From the NCBI RefSeq assembly GCF_000434895.1, contig NZ_FR892775.1, positions 1 through 26,490 of the forward strand: DNA of 26,490 nt, given 5' to 3'. Positions 16,373-23,530 of the stretch are shown piece by piece (position 1 is the stretch's first letter; each line of letters begins with the position of its first letter). Below the pieces are notes generated by a model. The model was given only the letters and a program-made list of their open reading frames with translations. It searched no databases and was not told the DNA's origin. Source of the stretch: Phascolarctobacterium succinatutens CAG:287 (lineage in GTDB: Bacteria > Bacillota > Negativicutes > Acidaminococcales > Acidaminococcaceae). The position numbers and the translations under genes were made by a program.

Positions 16373-16471
16373 TTCGTCTCTGCCATCAAAGCGTCAAAGC
16401 CTTTTCTGAGGAAATACCAACAGTTCTTTCAGATAAAAACAAATCTTCATCTTACAATTATTCAATAAACC

Positions 16472-17611
16472 TTAACGTCTTTTAGAAATAAATTCTCCTA
16501 AATTCTCTTCGACACAAGTCTGAACCTGCTGCGCTATATCTTTAGCCAGCGAGAGATTCATACCAAGCTTATTAGCAACTTCCAATATATCCTTCATCCC
16601 TGGGTTTTTACCATTACCAGCAACCGTTGTTGCATGCTCTCCACCTATAGAATAACTATACGTCAAATCATAGGCAGGCGATAAAGCCCATTTTTTCTCA
16701 TCATCCGAATATATAAACGAAAAGTTTTTAGAATGATCATCACGGTTATGCGCAAAAACATTAAAGCACATTAATCTGAAGAGTTTTTCAAACTCCTGAT
16801 AGTCCTTTGTTAACGTCATAGTCAATTTTCCCAAGATAATATAATCCAAATTAGGAATTCTATGTGACGTTTCCAAAAGAGCACTTACCGAAACCATATG
16901 AATTCTTTTTTCACCTTCAGAAGTTTTCACACGATCAAATCTTTTGGTACCGAAGTAACCCTCACAACGCTCTGAAGGAAACAAACGCGTTTCTGACATA
17001 TTTATCCCACATTTTCTGGCACAAAGAGAATACTTGTACTCCTGCAAGCCTATATCCGGTTTATCCATAGAAGCAGGAAACTTGATAATCCAATCTTCGC
17101 CATCAACCTCTGTAAGTATTTTAGGTCTTGCACCACCAGAAGAGCCACCTAAAGAAAACAGTTCATCAATATTATCATTATACTCAGAAGACAGTATCAA
17201 ACTGCACTCTTCACCCAGCTTATCTAAATCAGCAAATCCATTTTTCTCAGCAATATTATATACAGGCTCATAAGACAAAGCGCCCATACCGGATGCGCCG
17301 ACAATCGCCAAACGCTCAAGATTACCTACACTATGGGGATTAATTTTGTTTTTCAGTAATAAACGATCCAGCAGCAGTCTGCCCCATCCATCAGGCAAGC
17401 TGTCTGCAAAAACGCCAAACAAACCATCAAAAGGCTCTTGCTTAGCAATAAAAGGCTCTTCTCTTAAAGGCAGCGAAAAAGGACTTATAGAAAATCCATT
17501 GCTCAACCATTCCGGATCATAAGCAAAAGCGGTCAGATAACGCTGATACCTAATTATAGAGCCTACCACCTTGCCATTATAAGATACCTTAACCTTGTTG
17601 ATTTCTTTCAT
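16472..17611 (-). CDS. hipA: HipA-family serine/threonine kinase toxin
   Basis: At 379 residues it is a full-length HipA fold. Visible motifs are a Gly-rich loop LGGSSGGARPK (154-164), WIIKFP with the ATP-binding lysine K177, ETRLF (207-211), YFGTKRFDR (219-227), the catalytic loop HNRDDHSKN (288-296) and the metal-binding AYDLT (313-317). E. coli HipA phosphorylates glutamyl-tRNA synthetase and induces persistence. The target here is unknown. The start ATG is preceded by AGGAG and lies inside the 3' end of hipB (23-base overlap), the usual order for antitoxin before toxin. All catalytic residues are intact, so the kinase is probably active. Confidence 0.92.
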   Translation of the reverse strand: MKEINKVKVSYNGKVVGSIIRYQRYLTAFAYDPEWLSNGFSISPFSLPLREEPFIAKQEPFDGLFGVFADSLPDGWGRLLLDRLLLKNKINPHSVGNLERLAIVGASGMGALSYEPVYNIAEKNGFADLDKLGEECSLILSSEYNDNIDELFSLGGSSGGARPKILTEVDGEDWIIKFPASMDKPDIGLQEYKYSLCARKCGINMSETRLFPSERCEGYFGTKRFDRVKTSEGEKRIHMVSVSALLETSHRIPNLDYIILGKLTMTLTKDYQEFEKLFRLMCFNVFAHNRDDHSKNFSFIYSDDEKKWALSPAYDLTYSYSIGGEHATTVAGNGKNPGMKDILEVANKLGMNLSLAKDIAQQVQTCVEENLGEFISKRR

Positions 17612-17882
17612 TTTCTATCTCCTCAAGTGACAAATAAGGCACGTTGCTGAAAAGCTGCTTCAGCTCTTGTTCAACATTCAATGCGATAGCAATTTTAGTC
17701 AGAGATAATAAGGAAATTTCACCTGTACTCTCAAAGCGCTTCACAGATCCTAAGCTTACTCCTGATTTCTCACTTAATTTAATCTGTGAAATTTTGCGCC
17801 GTTTACGTACAGTACGAACGCGAGCTGCAATTCCTTTGTTAATCTCATCTGGGGTAGCTTCCAAAAAATCAAACATATCCAT
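17589..17882 (-). CDS. hipB: HipB-like antitoxin, XRE-family DNA-binding repressor
   Basis: The 97-residue protein has a Cro/C1-type helix-turn-helix at about 18-72 (ARVRTVRKRRKISQIKLSEK then SLGSVKRFE). A C-terminal tail of about 20 residues follows. HipB proteins bind HipA and repress the operon from palindromic operators. The gene overlaps hipA. Its ATG lies only seven bases after the predicted -10 box and no Shine-Dalgarno is present, so the mRNA may be leaderless. A second ATG two codons later is possible. A palindromic operator lies directly upstream and a half site overlaps the start. Confidence 0.88.
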   Translation of the reverse strand: MDMFDFLEATPDEINKGIAARVRTVRKRRKISQIKLSEKSGVSLGSVKRFESTGEISLLSLTKIAIALNVEQELKQLFSNVPYLSLEEIENERNQQG

Positions 17883-17939
17883 AGCTAATATTTTATCTTA
17901 AAAGCATTCTTTTTGCAAGTTTCAGCTAATATATTAGCT
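17882..17939 (-). promoter_or_regulatory. hipBA promoter and operator
   Basis: On the minus strand TTGCAA (17918-17913), 17 bases and TAAAAT (17895-17890) form a good promoter. The perfect 16-bp palindrome AGCTAATATATTAGCT (17924-17939) lies just upstream of the -35. A second half site, TAGCTAATA (17882-17890), overlaps the -10 and the start codon. This arrangement fits autorepression by HipB. Confidence 0.75.
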
Positions 17940-17968
17940 ATTGTTATCTGTACACTTTCCGGCAGATT

Positions 17969-18682
17969 TTATTCTTCATCTTCTGCCAGCATACGATAGC
18001 CTACACCAAGCTCATTAACAATATAGCGCTTTTCTCCGGGTGTCACGCCCATTTTCTTCCTGATGTTTTTCATATTTACCTGTAGCTTTTTGACGCTCCC
18101 ATAATCAGAATATCCCCATACTGCTTGGATTATGGCAGCATAAGTCAGCACCTTTCCCGCATGAATGGAGAGGAATGTCAAAATATTGTATTCCGTCTGT
18201 GTCAGGTCGATTTCATCCCTATCAATAAAAACCTGCCTTTTGTTGTAATCAATCATCAAATCCTGCAACCGGAAATCACCACCATGATTACTTTCATTTT
18301 TCTCGCTGTATCGATGACTGCGAAGCACTGCGCGGATACGAGCCATCAGTTCTTCAGTTCCAAACGGCTTGGTAATATAATCATTCGCGCCAAGGTCTAA
18401 GGCTTCCACCTTATCCATTTCGCCGGAACGGGCAGAAAGGACAATGATGGGAACAGTATCCGCTTCTCTAACATCCTTAATCAAGCTCAAGCCATCACGG
18501 TCCGGCAGCCCGAGATCCAAAACAATGAGATCCGGATGATAAGAAGCGTACATCATCATGCCGAGCGCACAGGTTTCTGCACAGATTACCTGATAATCAC
18601 TTATTTCCAAGTTGGCTTTGATGAAGCTAAGGATGTTTGCTTCATCCTCTACGATTAAAATTTTGAATTTATTATTGCTCAT
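17969..18682 (-). CDS. KdpE-like OmpR-family response regulator
   Basis: From ATG 18682 the protein has 237 residues. The receiver domain (about 7-120) has acidic pocket residues E12/D13, phospho-acceptor D56 in VLDLGLPDRDG, and K105 in ITKPFG. A winged-helix DNA-binding domain (about 140-232) follows, with TQTEYNIL and VNMKNIRKKMG typical of the KdpE branch. It overlaps the histidine kinase by 11 bases. A second ATG sits directly upstream (18685), but the GAGGG site is better spaced for 18682. The longer in-frame extension to 18781 is only antisense-like padding. No kdpFABC genes are nearby, so the regulon is unknown. Confidence 0.88.
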   Translation of the reverse strand: MSNNKFKILIVEDEANILSFIKANLEISDYQVICAETCALGMMMYASYHPDLIVLDLGLPDRDGLSLIKDVREADTVPIIVLSARSGEMDKVEALDLGANDYITKPFGTEELMARIRAVLRSHRYSEKNESNHGGDFRLQDLMIDYNKRQVFIDRDEIDLTQTEYNILTFLSIHAGKVLTYAAIIQAVWGYSDYGSVKKLQVNMKNIRKKMGVTPGEKRYIVNELGVGYRMLAEDEE

Positions 18683-19730
18683 CATCGCACCCTCTTGCCA
18701 AAGAAAAGCGGAATACAGCACCGCCGCCCTTCCGATTTTCCACAAAAATCTCGCTGCCATGCGCCTTAATAATAGCAGCACAAACCGAAATACCGATGCC
18801 CATATTACTGCGCGTTCCGTCTATCGGTGCTGCAGACTTTTTATAGCATCCGGTAAAAATCTTATCCAAAATCTCCTCCGGAATGCCACACCCGTTGTCG
18901 GCAACTTCAAATACGGCCTTATCTCCTGCAAGGGAAACCGACAGCTTCAGCTCTGTCATTCCTTTCGCATGAAAAACGGCATTTTCCAAAAAGTTCAACA
19001 ACACCTGCTCAATAAGGATAGAATCCATAGGAATATCCACAAAGTCGGCCGGTATCTGCGTAATAACCTTCTGATTCGGATGCTTCTTGGAGAATTTCAT
19101 CAGAACGGAGTCAATCAGTTCATCCAAAACGATTGGCGTTTTCACAATTTTGACCTTTGCACCGTCGATTCTTGTAACAGCCAGCAGGTTTTCGACCATA
19201 CGTATAAGCCATTCGCTATCCTCTTGAATTTCTCCCAACAGCTTTAGCTGCTGTCCTTCCGAAAGTGCATTTTTCTTGGAAATCAGCGTAGAAGCTGAGC
19301 CGTATATTGATGTAAGAGGCGTACGCAAATCATGAGAGATTGCCCGCAGCAGATTGCCCCTCATCCTCTCCTTTTCGCTTTCTGCCCGCAAATTCTCCTG
19401 GTCGCGTATCCTACTGTTCAACGTACTGGTGGAAACGGCAACAACCAGCATAATTATAGCGGATAATATGCTTTCTTCTACAGAAAAATCTAAAGTGTAA
19501 TAGGGATAAGTAAAAGCGAAATTTACTGCAAATACGCTTAAGACAGCCGAAACAATACCATAGCAATACCCATGCGTTTTCAGCGATATCAGAAAAACGC
19601 CGAATACAAAAATCATAGGAACCAGCGTTTGCGTTGTAAAGAGCTTCCGAATCAGAAGATTAATGGCAAAAGCGCCGAAAAAAATACAGACCGAAAACAA
19701 AATATCTTCTTGTCGTTGTTGATGCTTCAT
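18672..19730 (-). CDS. Minimal KdpD-like sensor histidine kinase
   Basis: From ATG 19730 (TAGGAG seven bases upstream) the protein has 352 residues. Four transmembrane segments (about 9-28, 34-50, 56-74, 85-102) form a DUF4118-like module. Then come the H-box RAISHDLRTPLTSIYG (phospho-acceptor H133), an N-box NFLENAVFHA, G1 DNGCGIP and G2 GIGISVC. Canonical KdpD is about 900 residues with N-terminal KdpD and Usp domains that bind nucleotide and second messenger. Both are absent here. The kinase is therefore a membrane-only sensor, and the stimulus (potassium, turgor or other) is uncertain. It is co-transcribed with the response regulator. Confidence 0.88.
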   Translation of the reverse strand: MKHQQRQEDILFSVCIFFGAFAINLLIRKLFTTQTLVPMIFVFGVFLISLKTHGYCYGIVSAVLSVFAVNFAFTYPYYTLDFSVEESILSAIIMLVVAVSTSTLNSRIRDQENLRAESEKERMRGNLLRAISHDLRTPLTSIYGSASTLISKKNALSEGQQLKLLGEIQEDSEWLIRMVENLLAVTRIDGAKVKIVKTPIVLDELIDSVLMKFSKKHPNQKVITQIPADFVDIPMDSILIEQVLLNFLENAVFHAKGMTELKLSVSLAGDKAVFEVADNGCGIPEEILDKIFTGCYKKSAAPIDGTRSNMGIGISVCAAIIKAHGSEIFVENRKGGGAVFRFSLARGCDDEQ

Positions 19731-19870
19731 AATGCTTCTCCTAATTATTTTTACAAACCCATTATACTTCACGAACAAAAGCGCTTCAAGACATATCACC
19801 GGATAATGTTGCTCCATACCCGTTTCTTTACCAAATCTACACCGAAAAAATGCTATGATAGGAACAGTTC

Positions 19871-19899
19871 AATATACGGCTTTTACATTGTGTCCGCAA
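19871..19899 (-). promoter_or_regulatory. Candidate promoter of the two-component operon
   Basis: On the minus strand TTGCGG (19899-19894), 17 bases and TATATT (19876-19871) form a plausible promoter about 140 bases before the kinase start. A 7-bp inverted repeat CATTGTG/CACAATG (about 19886-19910) overlaps the -35 region and may be a regulator site. Confidence 0.4.
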
Positions 19900-20000
19900 C
19901 AAGCACAATGAATGTATAAACAGATTGAAACCAATGCCAAAAACCGCCAAAGCAAGACTCTATCTTTTTATAATAATCTTAGAAAAAATCCTGCCCAAAT

Positions 20001-20029
20001 TTGCCAAACACAAAATTTAGTAATATAAT
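20001..20029 (+). promoter_or_regulatory. Promoter of the YczE-like gene
   Basis: TTGCCA (20001-20006), 17 bases and a perfect TATAAT (20024-20029) lie about 50 bases upstream of the plus-strand membrane protein gene. The match is strong. Confidence 0.75.
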
Positions 20030-20077
20030 AGGAAATGCATTTTTGATAAATTTATTGTTTTCGAGAGGGGTAAAAAA

Positions 20078-20746
20078 ATGCTTTTAAACGAAAAAAATTC
20101 ACGTCTGACCTTGTGCGGTGAACTCGCACTATTGGTTGCAGTAATCATCAACAGCTTCAGCGTCGTGCTCATGCTCTACTCCGGTTCCGGCATCAGCGCC
20201 ATCAGCAGCGTTCCATTTGCCTTCAGCGAAGCCTTTCCCAAGCTCACACTCGGTACATGGACCTACATTTTCCAAGGATTGCTTATCGCCAGCCTGATGT
20301 ATCTGCGCAAAAAGTTTATTGCGTCCTATATGTTCAGCTTTGTTGTAGGCTTTGTGTTCAGCCAATTCCTTGATTTGTTCGAGCTGTATATAAACATGTT
20401 ACCGCAAGCCTTTTCCTGGCGTGTGCTGTATTTTATCGTAAGCTATGTTTTAATCTGTATCGGCATTGCTTTGTCCAATCGCTGCGGCCTGCCTATTATC
20501 CCTACGGATTTATTCCCGCGTGAGTTGAGCGCCATCATAAAAATCGAGTACGCTAAAATCAAAATCACCTTTGATGTCACTTGCCTGGCTATCACAGCAC
20601 TGCTGACACTGTTCTTATTGGGACATATAGACGGACTGGGAATAGGCACCATCCTGGCAGCCTTCACCATGGGTAAAGGCGTAGCTTATGCCGGTCAATA
20701 TTTAGATAAAAATTTTCAGTTCATGCCCTATTTACAGAAAAATTAA
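20078..20746 (+). CDS. YczE/YitT-like integral membrane protein
   Basis: The 222-residue protein is mostly hydrophobic with about five transmembrane segments (roughly 13-35, 58-75, 81-105, 112-130, 166-186). A cytoplasmic stretch GLPIIPTDLFPRELS (about 138-152) and a C-terminal GIGTILAAFTMGKGVAYAG loop are typical of the YczE/YyaS family of uncharacterised membrane proteins. GAGAGGGG lies at good distance before the ATG. It has a clear promoter and its own terminator, so it is a single-gene transcript. It is divergent from the two-component operon, which may control it. The biochemical function is unknown. Confidence 0.8.
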   Translation: MLLNEKNSRLTLCGELALLVAVIINSFSVVLMLYSGSGISAISSVPFAFSEAFPKLTLGTWTYIFQGLLIASLMYLRKKFIASYMFSFVVGFVFSQFLDLFELYINMLPQAFSWRVLYFIVSYVLICIGIALSNRCGLPIIPTDLFPRELSAIIKIEYAKIKITFDVTCLAITALLTLFLLGHIDGLGIGTILAAFTMGKGVAYAGQYLDKNFQFMPYLQKN

Positions 20747-20747
20747 A

Positions 20748-20835
20748 GAGAGATTACTGTGAAATGCAGCATTAAGAAGCTTGTTTTTATTGGCAAATTT
20801 CTTAATGCTGTTTTTGTTATTCACAGCAATCTCTC
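20748..20835 (+). terminator. Nested double-stem terminator
   Basis: An inner 12-bp perfect stem CAGCATTAAGAA (20767-20778) / TTCTTAATGCTG (20799-20810) is followed by TTTTT. Both are enclosed by an outer stem GAGAGATTACTGTGAA (20748-20763) / TTCACAGCAATCTCTC (20820-20835), which has one mismatch. The outer stem begins right after the YczE-like stop codon. Confidence 0.8.
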
Positions 20836-20918
20836 ATTTCATAATATCCTTTGGCTCTTTCAGGCTATCCGCTATACTGTTTGCAAGCGGCAGCATTCTG
20901 ATATACCGAAATTGTTCT

Positions 20919-21695
20919 CTACCCTAACGCCACATCCAGCACCATCATCACACTGAAGCCTACGGCAAAGAAAATCGTGCCGATATTGGAATGCTCTCCC
21001 TGCGACATTTCAGGAATCAGCTCCTCTACAACAACATAAAGCATTGCACCGGCAGCAAAGCTCAAAAGATACGGCAGCACCGGTATTACAAGTTGGGCAG
21101 CAAGTATCGTCAACACCGCTCCGATTGGTTCCACAACACCGGACAGCACACCGCCCCAAAAGGCTCTGTTCTTACTCTCTCCCTCTGCGCGAAGCGGCAT
21201 AGAAATAATCGCACCCTCCGGAAAGTTTTGAATAGCAATACCGATGGACAGGGCAAGCGCCCCTGCCGCCGTAATTGGCGTATTCCCCGCCAGAAAGCCG
21301 GCATACATCACACCGACTGCCATTCCCTCAGGTATGTTATGCAGCGTGACTGCCAAAACCATCATCGCAGTACGGCTCAAATTGCTCTTGGGGCCCTCAG
21401 TCTGCTCACTTCCCACATGCAGATGGGGAATCATATGGTCAAGCAGGAGCAAAAATAAGATACCAATCCAAAAGCCGATAAACGCAGGGAGAAAGGACAG
21501 ACTTCCCATGCTTTCGGATTGCTCGATAGCAGGAATCAGCAGGCTCCAGATAGACGCTGCAACCATTACACCGGCAGCAAAGCCCGCAAGCGAGCGTTGC
21601 ACCATATTACTCAACGATTTTTTCATAAAGAACACACACGCCGAACCGAGTGTTGTTCCGATAAATGGAATAAGAATTCCCATGAAAGTCTCCAT
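20919..21695 (-). CDS. ZIP-family metal transporter
   Basis: The 258-residue protein has eight predicted membrane helices. ZIP signature metal-binding elements are in helix 4, HNIPEGMAVG (119-128), and helix 5, IAIQNFPEGA (153-162), plus a conserved glutamate in SGVVEP (E189). A histidine-bearing loop DHMIPHLHVG (86-95) lies between helices 3 and 4. This fits the bacterial ZupT/GufA branch, which imports Zn2+ and other divalent metals. The start ATG has GGTG or the more distant AAGGA upstream. A -10 box TATAAT occurs at 21742-21737. No metal regulator is adjacent. Confidence 0.9.
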   Translation of the reverse strand: METFMGILIPFIGTTLGSACVFFMKKSLSNMVQRSLAGFAAGVMVAASIWSLLIPAIEQSESMGSLSFLPAFIGFWIGILFLLLLDHMIPHLHVGSEQTEGPKSNLSRTAMMVLAVTLHNIPEGMAVGVMYAGFLAGNTPITAAGALALSIGIAIQNFPEGAIISMPLRAEGESKNRAFWGGVLSGVVEPIGAVLTILAAQLVIPVLPYLLSFAAGAMLYVVVEELIPEMSQGEHSNIGTIFFAVGFSVMMVLDVALG

Positions 21696-21736
21696 TACTT
21701 CACCATCCTTGTATAAAAGTTTCTTTCGTTAATTTA

Positions 21737-21742
21737 ATTATA
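21737..21742 (-). promoter_or_regulatory. -10 box upstream of the ZIP transporter
   Basis: A perfect TATAAT on the minus strand (21742-21737) lies about 42 bases before the start codon. No convincing -35 is seen at 16-18 bases, so the assignment is tentative. Confidence 0.4.
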
Positions 21743-21804
21743 CTATAACAGTAGGAATTATGATAGCTAAAACGGAGATTTCTTTTGAGTTATATCACCT
21801 ACTT

Positions 21805-21893
21805 TTATGCGACAGAGTTAAATTTTGCATAAACATCTTCCAGCGTCGCGCTTGTATCTTCAACTACGTCATGCAGCCCCTCAGAGCCGTCGT
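21805..21893 (-). pseudogene. C-terminal coding relic cut off by repeat copy 2
   Basis: The minus strand has a clean frame of about 28 codons ending DVYAKFNSVA and TAA (21807-21805). It is acidic and protein-like (LHDVVEDTSATLEDVY). Upstream it runs straight into the flank of repeat copy 2, with no start codon or ribosome binding site. It is best read as the tail of a lost gene. The family is not recognised. Confidence 0.4.
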
Positions 21894-22010
21894 CTTTTCA
21901 AACGCCTGACGTGTTATGGATTCACTTCAAAAAAGGATGAGCCTGCCAGCCCTGATTCCTGTTAGTAACGGGAGCAGCCACGGCTTAAAGCTCATCCTTT
22001 ATTTTTTACA
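21889..22010. repeat. Dispersed hairpin repeat, copy 2
   Basis: The core hairpin (21932-22000) has exactly the same 69-nt length as copy 1 and the same AAAGGATGAGC/GCTCATCCTTT stem. Changes against copy 1 keep pairing: AACAGG becomes AACGGG at the apex (G-U tolerated) and GGTT becomes GGCT in the middle stem. It shares GTTATGGATTCACTT on the left with copy 1 and a 42-nt identical run on the right with copy 3. T-rich tracts flank it on both strands. Confidence 0.75.
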
Positions 22011-22185
22011 ATAATCAAATACTGTCCTTGCCTAGCTTCTAGCCATCCATCTGCAGTTCTTGATTCACTAGATATATTAACGCCAATTTTGTGTAAAGTT
22101 CTGCTATAACACTACCGTCAGAAGCAAGCACAGCTATATCTCAGCCTGGATTAGTCGCACTCTCTGCAAACCCCTTTAGTAATAC
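21992..22185 (-). pseudogene. Degraded small gene with stop and frameshift
   Basis: Minus-strand frames give LLKGFAESATNPG, a TGA stop (22143-22141) and then DIAVLASDGSVIAELYTK. After a one-base slip at the A4 run (22090-22087) the other frame continues as IGVNISSESRTADGWLEARQ and ends at TGA 21994-21992, inside repeat copy 2. The pieces join into one plausible protein of about 60 residues, broken by one stop and one frameshift. The family is not recognised. It lies downstream of the DUF3791/DUF3990 triad on the same strand. Confidence 0.45.
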
Positions 22186-22234
22186 TTATAAATTGGTCAA
22201 AATTGAAAAAGCCACCGAATCGACTTTTTTTAGC

Positions 22235-22441
22235 TCACGCTATTTTTTTGTAATAATCTCTGAAGTAATCCGGCCCGTTTTCCCACAATCCATTTTCGAA
22301 ATCATATAAGGCTGCATAAGCTGCAGAATTTATAATTTTGCTTCTAGCCTCTTGCCAAGTAATGCCATCTTCATCAGCCATATCAATAATGGCATCGGCC
22401 AAGATTAAATCTGCACAAAACGTTTTTTTCTCAATCCCCAT
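22235..22441 (-). CDS. Small third protein of the DUF3791/DUF3990 triad
   Basis: The 68-residue acidic protein has an N-terminal helical part (ADLILADAIIDMADEDGITW) and an aromatic tail (ALYDFENGLWENGPDYFRDYY). Its start overlaps the DUF3990 gene by 11 bases, the same overlap as between the first two genes, so all three are translated together. Small proteins of this shape are, as I recall, commonly found next to DUF3990 genes in clostridia. The function is unproven. It could be the antitoxin, an adaptor or part of a tripartite system. No catalytic motif is visible. Confidence 0.7.
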   Translation of the reverse strand: MGIEKKTFCADLILADAIIDMADEDGITWQEARSKIINSAAYAALYDFENGLWENGPDYFRDYYKKIA

Positions 22442-23006
22442 ATTTTTTCACCTCCACGACTTCTAAACAATTGACAGCCCGTTGACTTAAAAAGCAATAT
22501 TGATCCTTTAATCTGTTCGGTAAAAGCAAAGATATTGCCATCTTTGCGGCACTTTCATCTTCAAATGAACCATATAATTCATTCAGATATGCGGTAATAA
22601 CCGGGTTAGTGGTATCATTTGCAATTTTTCCAATAATAATTTCACTTGCAAACAGAGTTTTTGGCAGCAGAGGTGATAATGCTTTAGCAAGCCTCTGTCT
22701 TCTGTTTAATGAAATAAACCACAACCACTCTTTATCCGCATCACTAAATTCATATATAGGCATAAATTCAGTAGGAGCATGATATTTATAGCAGGTTACA
22801 TATCCATAATTTTGTTTATCGTCTATTTGCTTTAAGCCTTTAGCCTTCAACAATGATGTCCTTATGAAATTCTTAGCCTGGAGTTCATTAGCCGTAACAT
22901 AAAACCCCTTACCAAAATCCTTACCAGCTGCACACTTTGTTAAATCGATATTTTGTACAGGAGTGTAGCTTCCATGATACAAGATCATTCCATCTTTAAG
23001 CTTCAT
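22431..23006 (-). CDS. DUF3990 protein, putative ADP-ribosyltransferase toxin
   Basis: The 191-residue protein has the DUF3990 N-terminal signature. ILYHGSYTPV (8-17) contains the His-Gly typical of NAD-binding ART folds, and GKDFGKGFYVT (28-38) contains the second-strand tyrosine Y36. A conserved arginine follows in NFIRTS. These features relate the family to diphtheria-toxin-like ADP-ribosyltransferases. It is flanked by DUF3791 upstream and a 68-residue protein downstream, each overlapping by 11 bases. Such clusters behave in sequence like toxin-antitoxin operons. Toxicity and target are inference. The frame is intact and the start has weak upstream pairing, consistent with coupling to the first gene. 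Confidence 0.8.
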   Translation of the reverse strand: MKLKDGMILYHGSYTPVQNIDLTKCAAGKDFGKGFYVTANELQAKNFIRTSLLKAKGLKQIDDKQNYGYVTCYKYHAPTEFMPIYEFSDADKEWLWFISLNRRQRLAKALSPLLPKTLFASEIIIGKIANDTTNPVITAYLNELYGSFEDESAAKMAISLLLPNRLKDQYCFLSQRAVNCLEVVEVKKYGD

Positions 23007-23214
23007 AGTTCACACCATTTACCCTTAATATCTCTAAAATATTTTTTAAAGCATATTCGTCACTACTCAAATGCAACATATCATAGGTATCTTCAATATA
23101 TTTCCATATTCCGTACTTCTCGAATAATTTATTGGCATCAACAGGTGAAACTTGTAATTTTTCGCAAAACATTCTAAAGATACGTGTTTCAAAAAAAACA
23201 ACCTCATTTAACAT
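22996..23214 (-). CDS. DUF3791 protein, first gene of the triad (putative antitoxin)
   Basis: From ATG 23214 the protein has 72 residues. AAGGAGGA with a seven-base spacer sets this start over the upstream in-frame ATG at 23256. It is all-helical, with FFETRIFRMFCEKLQVSP and a C-terminal ALKNILEILRVNGV that matches DUF3791. This family is regularly found directly upstream of DUF3990 genes. By position and size it is the best antitoxin candidate, although no DNA-binding fold is obvious. Repeat copy 3 lies about 70 bases upstream. Confidence 0.78.
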   Translation of the reverse strand: MLNEVVFFETRIFRMFCEKLQVSPVDANKLFEKYGIWKYIEDTYDMLHLSSDEYALKNILEILRVNGVNYEA

Positions 23215-23286
23215 GCTAACGTCCTCCTTACTACTAATATTGTAGCTTAAGCACAAACAAATAACAATAGCACTGTTTACAAAAAA

Positions 23287-23390
23287 TCCCAGCCCTGGTT
23301 TCTGTTAGTAACGGGAGCAGCCACGGCTTAAAGCTCATCCTTTTATTTTGCAACTATGACATACTGCTTTACTAAGCAATAACACTTATC
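23287..23390. repeat. Dispersed hairpin repeat, copy 3 (5'-truncated)
   Basis: From AGCCCTG (23291) the sequence follows copy 2, including a 42-nt identical run ending in GCTCATCCTTT, and then follows copy 1 through AACTATGACAT, CTGCTTTACT and CACTTAT. The left arm AAAGGATGAGC is missing, so the outer stem cannot form. It lies upstream of the DUF3791 gene. Confidence 0.7.
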
Positions 23391-23515
23391 TACCTATATT
23401 TTACCATGAAATAACGAAAACCTAAACCAAGTACTTTACGTTAATACAATCAGCCTTTGTTTCTCTCTACTGCTTCAATGCGCACCTTTTTTTCCACGAT
23501 TAACTCGCGCAGATA
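23391..23515. other. AT-rich spacer
   Basis: I see no gene or repeat here. The stretch leads into the promoter of the large structured RNA. Confidence 0.5.
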
Positions 23516-23524
23516 TGCTATACT
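23516..23524 (+). promoter_or_regulatory. Extended -10 promoter of the structured RNA
   Basis: TGCTATACT (23516-23524) is an extended -10 box (TGnTATACT). No good -35 is present at 17 bases, which extended -10 promoters tolerate. Transcription would begin near 23531. Confidence 0.5.
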
Positions 23525-23530
23525 TTATTC

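Noticed and set aside
18683..18781. N-terminal extension of the response regulator
   Set aside because: The receiver domain begins right after the ATG at 18682, and the extension overlaps the kinase gene in another frame without a ribosome binding site.
19731..19817. N-terminal extension of the histidine kinase
   Set aside because: The TAGGAG site points to ATG 19730, and the extension adds no domain.
16215..23390. CRISPR array
   Set aside because: The three repeats are kilobases apart with genes between them, and no cas genes are present.
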